A program made the position numbers and the translations under genes. From UMGS973 sp045599945 (GTDB taxonomy: Bacteria; Bacillota; Clostridia; Peptostreptococcales; Anaerovoracaceae): a stretch of DNA of 26,731 bases. Where the stretch lies: positions 1-26,731 of the forward strand of contig JAZRWY010000012.1 in NCBI GenBank assembly GCA_045599945.1, given 5' to 3'. Shown piece after piece: positions 11,330-20,076 of the stretch. Position 1 is the stretch's first letter, and each line of letters opens with the position of its first letter. A model generated the notes under the pieces. That model made no database searches. It was not told where the DNA came from and saw nothing but the letters and a program-made list of their open reading frames with translations.

Positions 11330-14203
11330 TTGGAAAATGAAAAGAAGAGAGGGAAGGGCCTATGGATCATAGTCATTATTATGGCCATCCTGGCATTGCT
11401 GTTTGCACTGGTGGAATTCTTTACCGACTTCCTCTGGTTCAAAGAACTTGACTATGTAAGCGTATTCCTTACAAAACTGTTTACACAGATCAAGATAGGA
11501 ATTCCGGTATTCATAGTAGTCGGATTTCTGGCTTATATCATTCTGAAGCTGATTAAAAAGAGATACTTCAAGAAGGTGGAATCCCTGGATGCACCGGATG
11601 AAGGAACCATCAACATTCTCAGCTGGGTTCTGGCAGCTCTTTATGGCGGCATCGCATCATATTTCTGCATTACCCATCTGTGGTTCGAATGGCTTCAGTT
11701 CAAAAACAGTTCAGACTTCAGCCTGAAGGATCCGCTGTTTGATAACGACATTTCGTTATATATCTTCCAGCTTCCATTCATTAAGGAAGTATGCTGGATT
11801 CTGATAGCACTTGCAGTTGCATTCATTGCTCTTACGGTAATCTATTACATGCTTCTCATGACCATGAGAAAGCCGACCATCTTTGAAGAAGATGATGACG
11901 AAGAACCATATGAACCATATGAATATGAGACATCCAAAGAGGACGAAGACAGATTCACAGGCTTCGACCGTTTTGGAGAAACAGGAAGAGCATTCGGAGA
12001 CTTCTTTGGGGGCGCTGCAAAGGACAGCCCGTTTGGAAAGAAAAACAGACAGCAGCCGAAGAAGCAGTTTGACAGTGATAACTTCCATGAACTGTTATCC
12101 ATCGCTGCAAAGGAACTGATTATTGCCGGCGTGATTTTCTTCTTAATGCTTGGCGCAACATTCTTCCTGAAGCAGTATGACCTGTTAAGTGTTCATACCG
12201 GTGCAGTTTATGGCGCTGGCTTTACAGATGTAAATATTACATTATGGATGTTCAGAATTCTGGCAGGGCTTTCCGTTGTCGCTGCAATCATGTTCGTACT
12301 TGGCATCAGCGGAAAGAGCATCAAGAAGATGATTGTTGTTCCTGTTGTCATGGTACTGATTGCCGCACTTGGTGTCGGCGGTCAGCTGATTGTTCAGAAC
12401 TACGTAGTATCTCCGGATGAACTGAACAAGGAAAGCAAATATCTGGAAAGAAACATTGAATATACCCAGTATGCATACGGTCTGAACGATGTAGACAAGA
12501 AGAACTTCTCTGCAAGCAAGAATCTGGATGCAAAGGATATCAAGAACAATGATGAAACCATTTCCAACATCAGAATCAACGACTATTCGCCAACAAGCAA
12601 ATTCTATAACCAGACACAGGCAATCCGTCAGTACTACAGCTTCCATGATGTAGACGTTGACAGATACTATGTCAATGGAGACTATACACAGGTATTCCTG
12701 TCAGCCAGAGAAATTGATGAAGAGAACATCTCCAACACATGGATGAACCAGCACATCAAATATACTCACGGCTATGGTCTTACATTATCCAGAGTAGACC
12801 AGGTTACAACATCCGGTCAGCCGGATTCACTGATTGGAAACATTCCTCCGGAATCTTCCATTCCTGAGATTCAGATTACAAATCCTGCTGTATACTTTGG
12901 AGAACTTACAAACAATTATGTTCTTGTAGGAACAGATGAAAAGGAATTCGATTATCCTGACGGCGATTCCAACCAGTACACAAAGTACTCCGGAACGGCA
13001 GGAATCAAGATGAACTTCATCAACAGAGCATTATTCTCTGTTAGAGAACAGTCACTGAAATTACTGGTATCCTCCAACATTTCAAGAGACTCTAAGATTG
13101 TAATCAACAGAAACATCACAACAAGAGTAAAGAAAATCATGCCATATCTGAAATACGATAAGGATCCTTATCTTGTTACAGTAGACGGCAACCTTTACTG
13201 GATCTATGATGCATATACTGTATCCAGCGAATATCCATATTCCGAGCCATACAGTGCATCAAGTGCAACCAACTACATCAGGAACTCTGTAAAGGTAGTC
13301 ATTGATGCATATAACGGAAATACAGACTACTACATTGTGGATCAGAACGATCCGATTGCAAAGACACTTCAGAAGATTTATCCAAAGCTGTTCAAGGATG
13401 TAAAGAACATGCCGGAATCACTGAAGGCACATCTGAGATATCCAAATACCATGTTCGATATCCAGGCACAGATCTATGCAAGATACCACATGAACGATGT
13501 AAGCGTATTCTACCAGAACGAAGACTTATGGTCCATTGCAAACGAAATCTACGGCAAGGAAGAGCAGGAAATGACTCCAAACTACTACATCCTGAACCTT
13601 CCGGGACAGAAGCAGGCTGAATTCGTTAACTCTATTCCATATACACCAAAGAGCAAGAAGAACATGACTTCGCTTCTGGTAGCACGAAATGACGGCGATA
13701 ATTACGGAGAACTGATTCTCTACCAGTTCCCGAAGAGTAAGACGGTATACGGTCCAATGCAGGTAGAAGCCCTGATTGACCAGAATACAGAAATCTCGAA
13801 GGAATTCTCGCTGTGGAGTTCAGCAGGTACAAATTACAGCAGAGGTAATCTGTTCGTCATCCCGATTGAAGATTCCATCCTGTATGTTGAACCGGTATAT
13901 CTGGAAGCAACAAACTCCTCCATCCCGGAAGTTAAGAGAGTAATTGTTGTATTCGGAGATAAGATCGCTTACAAGTCAACGCTTGCAGAAGCATTGGAAG
14001 AAATGTTTGCAGGCAGCTCTTCCAGTAGCGATTCGGATAACCAGGGAGATGCTTCGAATAAGGAAATGTCTTCATCCGAACTGATTGAAGCAGCAGTAGA
14101 TGCATACAACAAGGCACAGTCTGCAATGCAGTCCGGTAACTGGGCAGAATACGGAAAGCAGCTGGAGAAACTTGAAAAATACTTAAAGAAATTACAGAAA
14201 TAA
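11330..14203 (+). CDS. UPF0182 family large membrane protein
   Basis: The start is TTG 11330, seven bases after AGGAGG (11317-11322); the nearby ATG is out of frame. The 957-residue protein matches the UPF0182 (COG1615) family. It has seven predicted membrane helices (about 11-31, 56-75, 97-116, 151-175, 259-280, 303-325, 333-353), the family segment DFLWFKELDYVSVFLTK after helix 1, and a very large extracytoplasmic C-terminal domain (360-957). The loop at 183-250 is unusually acidic and tyrosine-rich (EEPYEPYEYE). The C-terminus has a Ser-rich spacer (near 900) and a helical tail. The molecular function of the family is unknown to me. Pairing with a zinc-ribbon anchored protein suggests a joint envelope role, but this is inference. 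Confidence 0.92.
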   Translation: MENEKKRGKGLWIIVIIMAILALLFALVEFFTDFLWFKELDYVSVFLTKLFTQIKIGIPVFIVVGFLAYIILKLIKKRYFKKVESLDAPDEGTINILSWVLAALYGGIASYFCITHLWFEWLQFKNSSDFSLKDPLFDNDISLYIFQLPFIKEVCWILIALAVAFIALTVIYYMLLMTMRKPTIFEEDDDEEPYEPYEYETSKEDEDRFTGFDRFGETGRAFGDFFGGAAKDSPFGKKNRQQPKKQFDSDNFHELLSIAAKELIIAGVIFFLMLGATFFLKQYDLLSVHTGAVYGAGFTDVNITLWMFRILAGLSVVAAIMFVLGISGKSIKKMIVVPVVMVLIAALGVGGQLIVQNYVVSPDELNKESKYLERNIEYTQYAYGLNDVDKKNFSASKNLDAKDIKNNDETISNIRINDYSPTSKFYNQTQAIRQYYSFHDVDVDRYYVNGDYTQVFLSAREIDEENISNTWMNQHIKYTHGYGLTLSRVDQVTTSGQPDSLIGNIPPESSIPEIQITNPAVYFGELTNNYVLVGTDEKEFDYPDGDSNQYTKYSGTAGIKMNFINRALFSVREQSLKLLVSSNISRDSKIVINRNITTRVKKIMPYLKYDKDPYLVTVDGNLYWIYDAYTVSSEYPYSEPYSASSATNYIRNSVKVVIDAYNGNTDYYIVDQNDPIAKTLQKIYPKLFKDVKNMPESLKAHLRYPNTMFDIQAQIYARYHMNDVSVFYQNEDLWSIANEIYGKEEQEMTPNYYILNLPGQKQAEFVNSIPYTPKSKKNMTSLLVARNDGDNYGELILYQFPKSKTVYGPMQVEALIDQNTEISKEFSLWSSAGTNYSRGNLFVIPIEDSILYVEPVYLEATNSSIPEVKRVIVVFGDKIAYKSTLAEALEEMFAGSSSSSDSDNQGDASNKEMSSSELIEAAVDAYNKAQSAMQSGNWAEYGKQLEKLEKYLKKLQK

Positions 14204-14208
14204 CATGT

Positions 14209-14236
14209 TACCTCAGAGGCCCCGGCCTCTGGGGTA
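14209..14236 (+). terminator. Strong hairpin between the UPF0182 gene and glnA
   Basis: TACCTCAGAGGCC pairs with GGCCTCTGGGGTA with one mismatch and a 2-4 base loop. No T-run follows, so it may attenuate or process the mRNA. It starts six bases after the UPF0182 stop. Confidence 0.5.
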
Positions 14237-14259
14237 TATCATTAGAGATTGGAGGATTT

Positions 14260-16170
14260 ATGCTGGATTTTGATCTTAAGCGCATGCTGTTTAACATAAA
14301 GGCAGAAGACCATTCAGTAGAAAGAATCAGGGAGATCCTGGGCAATCACCCGGAGATATATTTTGTATCATTTGTAGGAATTGACATCGGCGGTCATGAT
14401 ACAGACGAAAAAATTCCGGTGAAGGTATTCATGGAGGACATGGAAAAATTCCTGAGCGAAGGCGTTCAGACCGACGGTTCCTCTGTAGTGCTTCCAAAGA
14501 TTGCAGACCTGAATAACGCAAAGGTGGATATCATACCGGATCTTTCTGTCAACTGGTATGTAGACTATAACTTTGACTACATTCCGGAAGACCTGGGACT
14601 GCCGGTTGGCACACTGAGAATTCCATCCTTCCTTCGTCATAATGATACATTTGAAGTAGGTTCCAGAGTCATTCTAAGAGATGCCATTGAAACCTTTAAA
14701 GGGGAACTGATGGATGTACTCAAAAATAATCCGTATGTTTTTGAATACATGCATCTGGATGGTGCAGAAGACATTGAGGAACTCATTGTCACATCAGCAA
14801 CAGAACTGGAATTCTGGGTAAAAACGCCCGACGAACAGTCAGACAGAGAGCAGCTGACGACAGCACAGGAACTGAAGGAACAGTATTGGAAAAGGACAGT
14901 AGGTCCTGTAAGAACCGCCCTGGAAAGAACCCTGACCATATTGGACTGCTACGGCTTCGAAATGGAAATGGGGCATAAGGAAGTCGGCGGTGTAAAAGCC
15001 AAGATGGGACATACCGGCCGCTATGACCATGTCATGGAACAGCTGGAAATCGACTGGAAATATTCTGATGCCATGCAGGCGGCAGATAATGAAAACCAGA
15101 TCAAATATGTCGTGAGAGATATTTTCAGACTCCACGGACTGGAAGTTACTTTCAATGCCAAGCCGATGGAGGGCGTTGCAGGAAATGGTGAGCATACCCA
15201 TCTGGGGCTTGCTGCCAGATTAAAGAACGGAAAAGTGGTCAGCATGTTTGCTTCGAAGAACAATCAGGATTTCCTGAATGTCATCGGGTACGGCGGACTT
15301 CTTGGAATTCTGAAGAATTATGAAGTGATGAACCCGTTCATTTCTGCAACAAATGATGCATTTAACCGATTAAAGCCGGGATTTGAAGCGCCGGTATGTA
15401 CGGTTACATCCATGGGACATACGGTTGAAGCGCCATCCAGAAACAGAACCGTTCTGGTCGGCCTGATCCGTGAACCGTCCAACCCGCTGTCGACAAGATT
15501 TGAACTGCGTTCTCCGAATCCGAAGAGCAATACCTATCTTGTCATTGCAGCGTCATACATGGCAATGCTGGATGGCATCCGGGCGGCAGTAGCAGCAGGA
15601 AAAACGCCGGCAGAACTGGAAAAATCCATTTCGAAGAAAAAAGGCGAAGAAGATTTCTATCTGGAAACAGAAAGAGAATACAGATCAGAAAAAGATGTAT
15701 TTGATTCATATTCGCCGGAGGAACGTGACGAATTGTTTGGAAGACCTCCGCAGACCGTCTGGGAAAACATCTCGGCATTTGAAAAATATCCGGAGAAACT
15801 GGAGATTTTCAAACGAAATGATGTAATGAGCGATCTGACGCTTGCATCCTACCGGGAAGCAATCATCAGTCAATGGGCAACCGAACTTCACAACAGAACC
15901 ATTCCAAATGCCATGGATAAAGTGAGAAGATGCAAGAAGGTCCACGGACCGGAAGCAACCGACTTCGACATTCAGATGTGGGTACAGGTTTCTGCGCAGA
16001 GGGATAAGCTGGCAAAGAATACATTGAATGAGGACTGCCTTCTCAGAAAGATTGCCAATGCGCTGGAAGCAGAAGATTATGAAAAGGCATCAGAGCTTCA
16101 GATTGAAGCACAGGCAGATCTTGACAGGCTGGTACGAATGTACAGCGAATACAAGAGAAACCTGCTGTAA
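14260..16170 (+). CDS. glnA: Glutamine synthetase, long clostridial form
   Basis: ATG 14260 follows GGAGG (14251-14255). The 636-residue protein carries glutamine synthetase signatures in order: TDGSS (71-75), the metal-binding ELEF (182-185), GVAGNGEHTHLGL (305-317) and the substrate/ATP region RFELRSPNPKSNTYL (413-427). It would make glutamine from glutamate, ammonia and ATP. At 636 residues it is longer than GSI (about 440-470) and shorter than GSIII (about 700). The extra length is mostly a helical C-terminal extension after residue 440, ending in LEAEDYEKASELQIEAQADL, which resembles a UVR-type helical hairpin. It does not show the Tyr adenylylation site of enteric GSI. serS follows closely, so they may share a transcript. 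I am sure of the superfamily, less so of the precise subclass. Confidence 0.9.
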   Translation: MLDFDLKRMLFNIKAEDHSVERIREILGNHPEIYFVSFVGIDIGGHDTDEKIPVKVFMEDMEKFLSEGVQTDGSSVVLPKIADLNNAKVDIIPDLSVNWYVDYNFDYIPEDLGLPVGTLRIPSFLRHNDTFEVGSRVILRDAIETFKGELMDVLKNNPYVFEYMHLDGAEDIEELIVTSATELEFWVKTPDEQSDREQLTTAQELKEQYWKRTVGPVRTALERTLTILDCYGFEMEMGHKEVGGVKAKMGHTGRYDHVMEQLEIDWKYSDAMQAADNENQIKYVVRDIFRLHGLEVTFNAKPMEGVAGNGEHTHLGLAARLKNGKVVSMFASKNNQDFLNVIGYGGLLGILKNYEVMNPFISATNDAFNRLKPGFEAPVCTVTSMGHTVEAPSRNRTVLVGLIREPSNPLSTRFELRSPNPKSNTYLVIAASYMAMLDGIRAAVAAGKTPAELEKSISKKKGEEDFYLETEREYRSEKDVFDSYSPEERDELFGRPPQTVWENISAFEKYPEKLEIFKRNDVMSDLTLASYREAIISQWATELHNRTIPNAMDKVRRCKKVHGPEATDFDIQMWVQVSAQRDKLAKNTLNEDCLLRKIANALEAEDYEKASELQIEAQADLDRLVRMYSEYKRNLL

Positions 16171-16211
16171 TGCGGCAGCAGCTTGAGAGACATATATTAG
16201 GAGATGAAAAG

Positions 16212-17480
16212 ATGTTAGACATTAAACGACTGAGAGAAGACTTTGAAAATGTAAAGGCAGCAGTGGAACGAAGAGGAAAAGGAGACTTCGGCATTGACCA
16301 GGTAATGACACTGGATGAAAAGAGAAGATCCATTCTTGCGGAAGTGGAACAGATGAAAAACCGTCAGAAGACAGAATCCAAAAAGATTCCGCTCATGATC
16401 AAAAACGGCGAAGATGTTGCAGCATTCAAGGAAGAATTGAAGGTCCTGTCCGATCAGATCAAGGAGCTGGATGAACAGGTATCCGCAGTAGAAGCGGAAT
16501 TAAAGGATGCGCTCCTGAATGTTCCGAATACTCCGCATCCAACTGTTCCGGAAGGAAAGGATGATTCCGATAATGTGGAGCTGAGAACGTTCGGAGAACC
16601 GACAACGTTCGATTTTGAACCAAAGGCCCATTGGGATATTGGAGAAAGTCTGGATATTCTGGATTTTGAAAGAGCAGCTAAACTTTCCGGAACCAGATTT
16701 ACCGTATATAAAGGGCTGGGTGCCAGACTGGAAAGGTCTGTCATCAATTTCATGCTGAATACCCATGCGGATGCAGGGTTTACAGAAATCCTTCCTCCTT
16801 TTATGGTAGGAAGAAAGGCAATGACAGGAACCGGACAGCTTCCGAAATTTGAAGATGACATGTTCCATGTACCGGCAAAGGACCACTTCCTGATCCCTAC
16901 GGCAGAAGTTCCTGTAACAAATCTGAGAGGCGATGAAATCATGAGCAATGAGGAAATGCCTGTCTACTATTGTGCATATACCCCTTGTTTCAGAAAAGAA
17001 GCCGGCTCTGCAGGAAGAGATACCAGAGGGCTCATCCGCCAGCATCAGTTCAATAAGGTGGAGCTTGTAAAGTTTGCATATCCGGAGAATTCCTATGAGG
17101 AGCTGGAGCATCTGACCAATGAAGCAGAAAAGATTCTGCAGCTTCTGGAAATCCCATACAGAGTAGTAAAGCTTTCTGCGGGCGATCTTGGTTTTTCATC
17201 CGCCATGACCTATGATATTGAAGTCTGGATGCCAAGCTATGGCAGATATGTGGAAATCTCATCCTGTTCAAACTTTGAGGACTATCAGGCAAGAAGAGCA
17301 AATATCCGCTTCCGGAGAGAAAAGAAGGGCAAGGCTGAATTTGTTCATACATTAAATGGATCCGGTCTGGCAGTAGGAAGAACGGTTGCGGCCATTCTGG
17401 AAAACTACCAGCAGGCAGACGGAAGCGTCAGGATTCCGGAAGCATTAAAGCCATACATGGGTGTGGATGTCATAAAATAG
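16212..17480 (+). CDS. serS: Seryl-tRNA synthetase
   Basis: ATG 16212 lies eight bases after AGGAG (16199-16203), giving 422 residues, the normal length. Residues about 1-105 form the long antiparallel coiled-coil arm that grips tRNA-Ser (REDFENVKAAVERRGKGD ... DEQVSAVEAELKDAL). The class II catalytic core shows TGQLPKF, motif 2 in CFRKEAGSAGRDTRGLIRQH, SSCSNFEDYQARR and motif 3 in NGSGLAVGRTVAAILEN. It charges tRNA-Ser and tRNA-Sec with serine. The gap to glnA is only 41 bases, leaving no room for a T-box leader, so it is probably expressed from an upstream promoter. Confidence 0.97.
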   Translation: MLDIKRLREDFENVKAAVERRGKGDFGIDQVMTLDEKRRSILAEVEQMKNRQKTESKKIPLMIKNGEDVAAFKEELKVLSDQIKELDEQVSAVEAELKDALLNVPNTPHPTVPEGKDDSDNVELRTFGEPTTFDFEPKAHWDIGESLDILDFERAAKLSGTRFTVYKGLGARLERSVINFMLNTHADAGFTEILPPFMVGRKAMTGTGQLPKFEDDMFHVPAKDHFLIPTAEVPVTNLRGDEIMSNEEMPVYYCAYTPCFRKEAGSAGRDTRGLIRQHQFNKVELVKFAYPENSYEELEHLTNEAEKILQLLEIPYRVVKLSAGDLGFSSAMTYDIEVWMPSYGRYVEISSCSNFEDYQARRANIRFRREKKGKAEFVHTLNGSGLAVGRTVAAILENYQQADGSVRIPEALKPYMGVDVIK

Positions 17481-17539
17481 GAAGAGGATGAATACTTAAA
17501 GTCCATGACGGGCATAATGACGGAAACAGAATTATGTGG

Positions 17540-17573
17540 TATAATGAAATAGGCATAATCCATATGCCTATTT
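17540..17573 (+). promoter_or_regulatory. Extended -10 element and overlapping hairpin before the flippase-like gene
   Basis: TGG-TATAAT (-10 at 17540-17545) is followed at once by a perfect stem, AAATAGGCATA (17547-17557) with TATGCCTATTT (17563-17573), then TTATAG. The hairpin may terminate glnA-serS transcription while the promoter starts the next unit, or form the 5' end of the new mRNA. No good -35 box is visible. Confidence 0.5.
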
Positions 17574-17604
17574 TATAGTACGCGAAATATAGGGAGAGTA
17601 GTTT

Positions 17605-18651
17605 GTGAGCAGAAAGAACAGGATATTCCTTGTCATATTCATCATTGCAACCATACTGACCATCAAGGCGATTGAAAGTTTTAACGAGCAGTTTTCATGG
17701 AGCGTGCTTCTGAATGAAATTCAGACTGCCGATCACCTGTGGCTGATGGGAGGATTTCTATGTGCTGCAGGATTTATCATATTTGAAGGAATGGCACTGA
17801 CTGTCATTGCACGCGGACTGAGAATGGATACGGATTACAGAAGCGGCATCTGTTATGGAGCTGCAGACGTGTTTTTTTCCGCCATTACACCATCCTCCAC
17901 GGGAGGGCAGCCGGCCAGTGCTTTTTTCATGATCTGGGATGGAATGCATGCGGCAGGCACAACCATCATCCTGATCATTAATCTGATTATGTATAACCTG
18001 TCGTTTTTCCTGTTTGGAATCATTGCACTTGTCATCGGATGGAATGAAATAATGGCAATGTCGACTGCGGCAAAGGTTATCATTTTCATTGGATGCATCC
18101 TGATTCTGGGGCTATCCATCCTGCTGATGATTCTTCTGATCAGAAATAAACAGATTCGAAGACTGGGCGCATGGCTGATCCATCTTCTGGTGAAAATGAA
18201 AGTGCTCCGGAATGGATTCAAATGGCAGAAAAAACTGGTGAAAACAGCGAATCAGTTTCAGGAATGCGCGGTGATTCTGAGAAAGAATAAGCCGGTGCTG
18301 ACCAAAGCACTCGTGTTTAATATCCTTCAGAGACTTGCAAACAGTCTGGTATGCGTCTTCTGTTTTATCGGAATTGGAGGAGCGCCTGCCAGTACGGCAG
18401 ATGTGTGGGCAGTCCAGATGATTTCCACCATAGGCGCAAATGGAATTCCCATGCCGGGAGGCGTCGGTATCATAGATTATCTCCTGATCAATGGATTTCA
18501 GGCGATGGGAGGCATCACTCATCCAGCCAGCCTTGAGCTGCTGACAAGAGGCATGTCATTTTATGTCTGTCTGCTCATCAGCGTGACTATTTTGGCTGCA
18601 GGCTGGATTAGAAGGAACAGAAGGGATCAAAGAAATGCTAGGAATATATAA
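17605..18651 (+). CDS. Flippase-like integral membrane protein (MprF transmembrane / UPF0104 family)
   Basis: The start is GTG 17605, six bases after AGGGAGAG. The 348-residue protein has about eight membrane helices and the hallmark motifs of the LPG_synthase_TM/UPF0104 family: SAITPSSTGGQPASAFF (about 91-107) and GIPMPGGVGIIDYLL (about 276-290). In MprF this part flips aminoacyl-phospholipids; stand-alone members are presumed lipid flippases, and no aminoacyl-transferase domain is attached here. The gene overlaps the start of the PssA-Psd fusion by 17 bases, so translation is coupled and a role in handling phosphatidylserine, phosphatidylethanolamine or their precursors is a reasonable inference. 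Confidence 0.88.
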   Translation: MSRKNRIFLVIFIIATILTIKAIESFNEQFSWSVLLNEIQTADHLWLMGGFLCAAGFIIFEGMALTVIARGLRMDTDYRSGICYGAADVFFSAITPSSTGGQPASAFFMIWDGMHAAGTTIILIINLIMYNLSFFLFGIIALVIGWNEIMAMSTAAKVIIFIGCILILGLSILLMILLIRNKQIRRLGAWLIHLLVKMKVLRNGFKWQKKLVKTANQFQECAVILRKNKPVLTKALVFNILQRLANSLVCVFCFIGIGGAPASTADVWAVQMISTIGANGIPMPGGVGIIDYLLINGFQAMGGITHPASLELLTRGMSFYVCLLISVTILAAGWIRRNRRDQRNARNI

Positions 18652-20008
18652 CTATACCGTAATACTTACATACATGTCCGTCATATCTGCCATAACCGGC
18701 ATAGGTCTATGCATCACAGGAGCGGCGTCTCCCGCCTTCTGCTGCATTCTCCTTGCTTTTTCCGGCATATGCGATACCTTTGACGGAATGGTTGCAAGAA
18801 CAAAAAAGGACCGGACCCAATCCGAGAAGAATTTTGGAATACAGATTGATTCTCTCGCAGACATTTCCGCCTTTGGATTTTTTCCGGCAGCGATAGGAAT
18901 CTATGTATGCAAGGCAAAAGCCATGCTGCTCGCTTTTCTGGGAGGTGCAGTTCTTGTCCTTGCCGCTCTGATCCGCCTGGCCCATTTCAATGTGACAGAA
19001 GAAGAAAGACAGAGGGTAGAAGGCGGGAAGAGAAAATTCTACGAAGGACTTCCGGTAACTGCATCCTGTGTGGTATTTCCTCTTACTGTATGGATTGCTG
19101 CAGGATGTCATAAAGATCCGGCATACATGTACGTCTTTTTCCTCTTTTTACTTTCCCTGATGTTTGTTAGTAAAATGAAAGTACCAAAGCCGGGAGCCGT
19201 TTCAGCATTGGAAATTCTCTATGAGACAGGATTTGGACGGCTCGTTCTGAAACTCCTGACAAGACCCGGAATTTCAAAAATCTGCGGCGCATACATGGAT
19301 AGCGCTCTTTCCAAAACCATGATCCGCAGGTTTATCCGGAAGAATGCCATCGACATGGATGAATATGAAGAGAGGGAATTCAAAAGCTTCAATGATTTCT
19401 TCTGTAGAAAAATCAAGGAAGGATACAGAAAGAACGATCCGGCGCAGGAGCATCTGATCTGTCCATGCGACGGCCATCTGACGGCCCATGAGATTCATGA
19501 CGGGCTTGTGCTTCCTGTGAAGCAGAGTGAGTATTCCATTGCAGAACTGTTAAAAGACGAGAATCTGGCAGCGGAGTACGAGGGCGGCACGGCCCTGGTA
19601 TTTCGTCTGGGGGTTGAAAACTACCATAGGTATGCTTTCGTGGATGAAGGAGTCATACTGGCGCAGAAAAGAATTCCGGGCATTCTCCATACGGTAAGGC
19701 CGGTAGCCCTATATGAACGGCCGGTATTCCTTGAGAATACCAGAGAGTATGTGGTAGCAGATACGAAGAACTTTGGGCAGATGATTCAGATGGAAGTCGG
19801 TGCACTTCTGGTGGGAAGAATCTGCAATGAAAGTGTCAAGGATTTTCATAGGGGTGAAGAAAAAGGACATTTTGAATATGGTGGTTCTACCATTATCCTG
19901 CTGCTGAAAAAGAATGCAGTGCGGATCAGAGAAGAGATATTGGCATGTACATCGGAAGATGGAGAGACATCTGTACGCATGGGCCAATGCATAGGAGAAA
20001 AACAGTAA
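18635..20008 (+). CDS. Fused phosphatidylserine synthase / phosphatidylserine decarboxylase
   Basis: ATG 18635 lies eight bases after AAGGGA, inside the previous gene. The 457-residue protein holds two enzymes in one frame. Residues 1-180 are a CDP-alcohol phosphatidyltransferase with about six membrane helices: D47xxD50-G51xxA54-R55, then G68xxxD72xxxD76, and the PssA-like KFYEGLPVTAS. The gap between AR and G is 12, against 8 in the textbook motif. Residues about 195-450 are a phosphatidylserine decarboxylase: KSFNDFFCRK, CPCDGHL, NYHRYAF with H331, and the processing motif YGGSTI, where S418 should become the pyruvoyl group after self-cleavage. Together they would convert CDP-diacylglycerol plus serine to phosphatidylserine and then phosphatidylethanolamine. 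Self-cleavage would leave the synthase attached to the beta chain. Confidence 0.92.
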   Translation: MLGIYNYTVILTYMSVISAITGIGLCITGAASPAFCCILLAFSGICDTFDGMVARTKKDRTQSEKNFGIQIDSLADISAFGFFPAAIGIYVCKAKAMLLAFLGGAVLVLAALIRLAHFNVTEEERQRVEGGKRKFYEGLPVTASCVVFPLTVWIAAGCHKDPAYMYVFFLFLLSLMFVSKMKVPKPGAVSALEILYETGFGRLVLKLLTRPGISKICGAYMDSALSKTMIRRFIRKNAIDMDEYEEREFKSFNDFFCRKIKEGYRKNDPAQEHLICPCDGHLTAHEIHDGLVLPVKQSEYSIAELLKDENLAAEYEGGTALVFRLGVENYHRYAFVDEGVILAQKRIPGILHTVRPVALYERPVFLENTREYVVADTKNFGQMIQMEVGALLVGRICNESVKDFHRGEEKGHFEYGGSTIILLLKKNAVRIREEILACTSEDGETSVRMGQCIGEKQ

Positions 20009-20019
20009 CCGCATATATG

Positions 20020-20053
20020 GACCGGGTGCATGGGAGTGCACCCGGTCTTTTTT
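20020..20053 (+). terminator. Rho-independent terminator after the PssA-Psd gene
   Basis: GACCGGGTGCA and TGCACCCGGTC pair perfectly around TGGGAG (stem 20020-20047), followed by six T. It separates this gene from the convergent proA. Confidence 0.93.
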
Positions 20054-20076
20054 AGTATTGACCCGATGCAGTCTGG

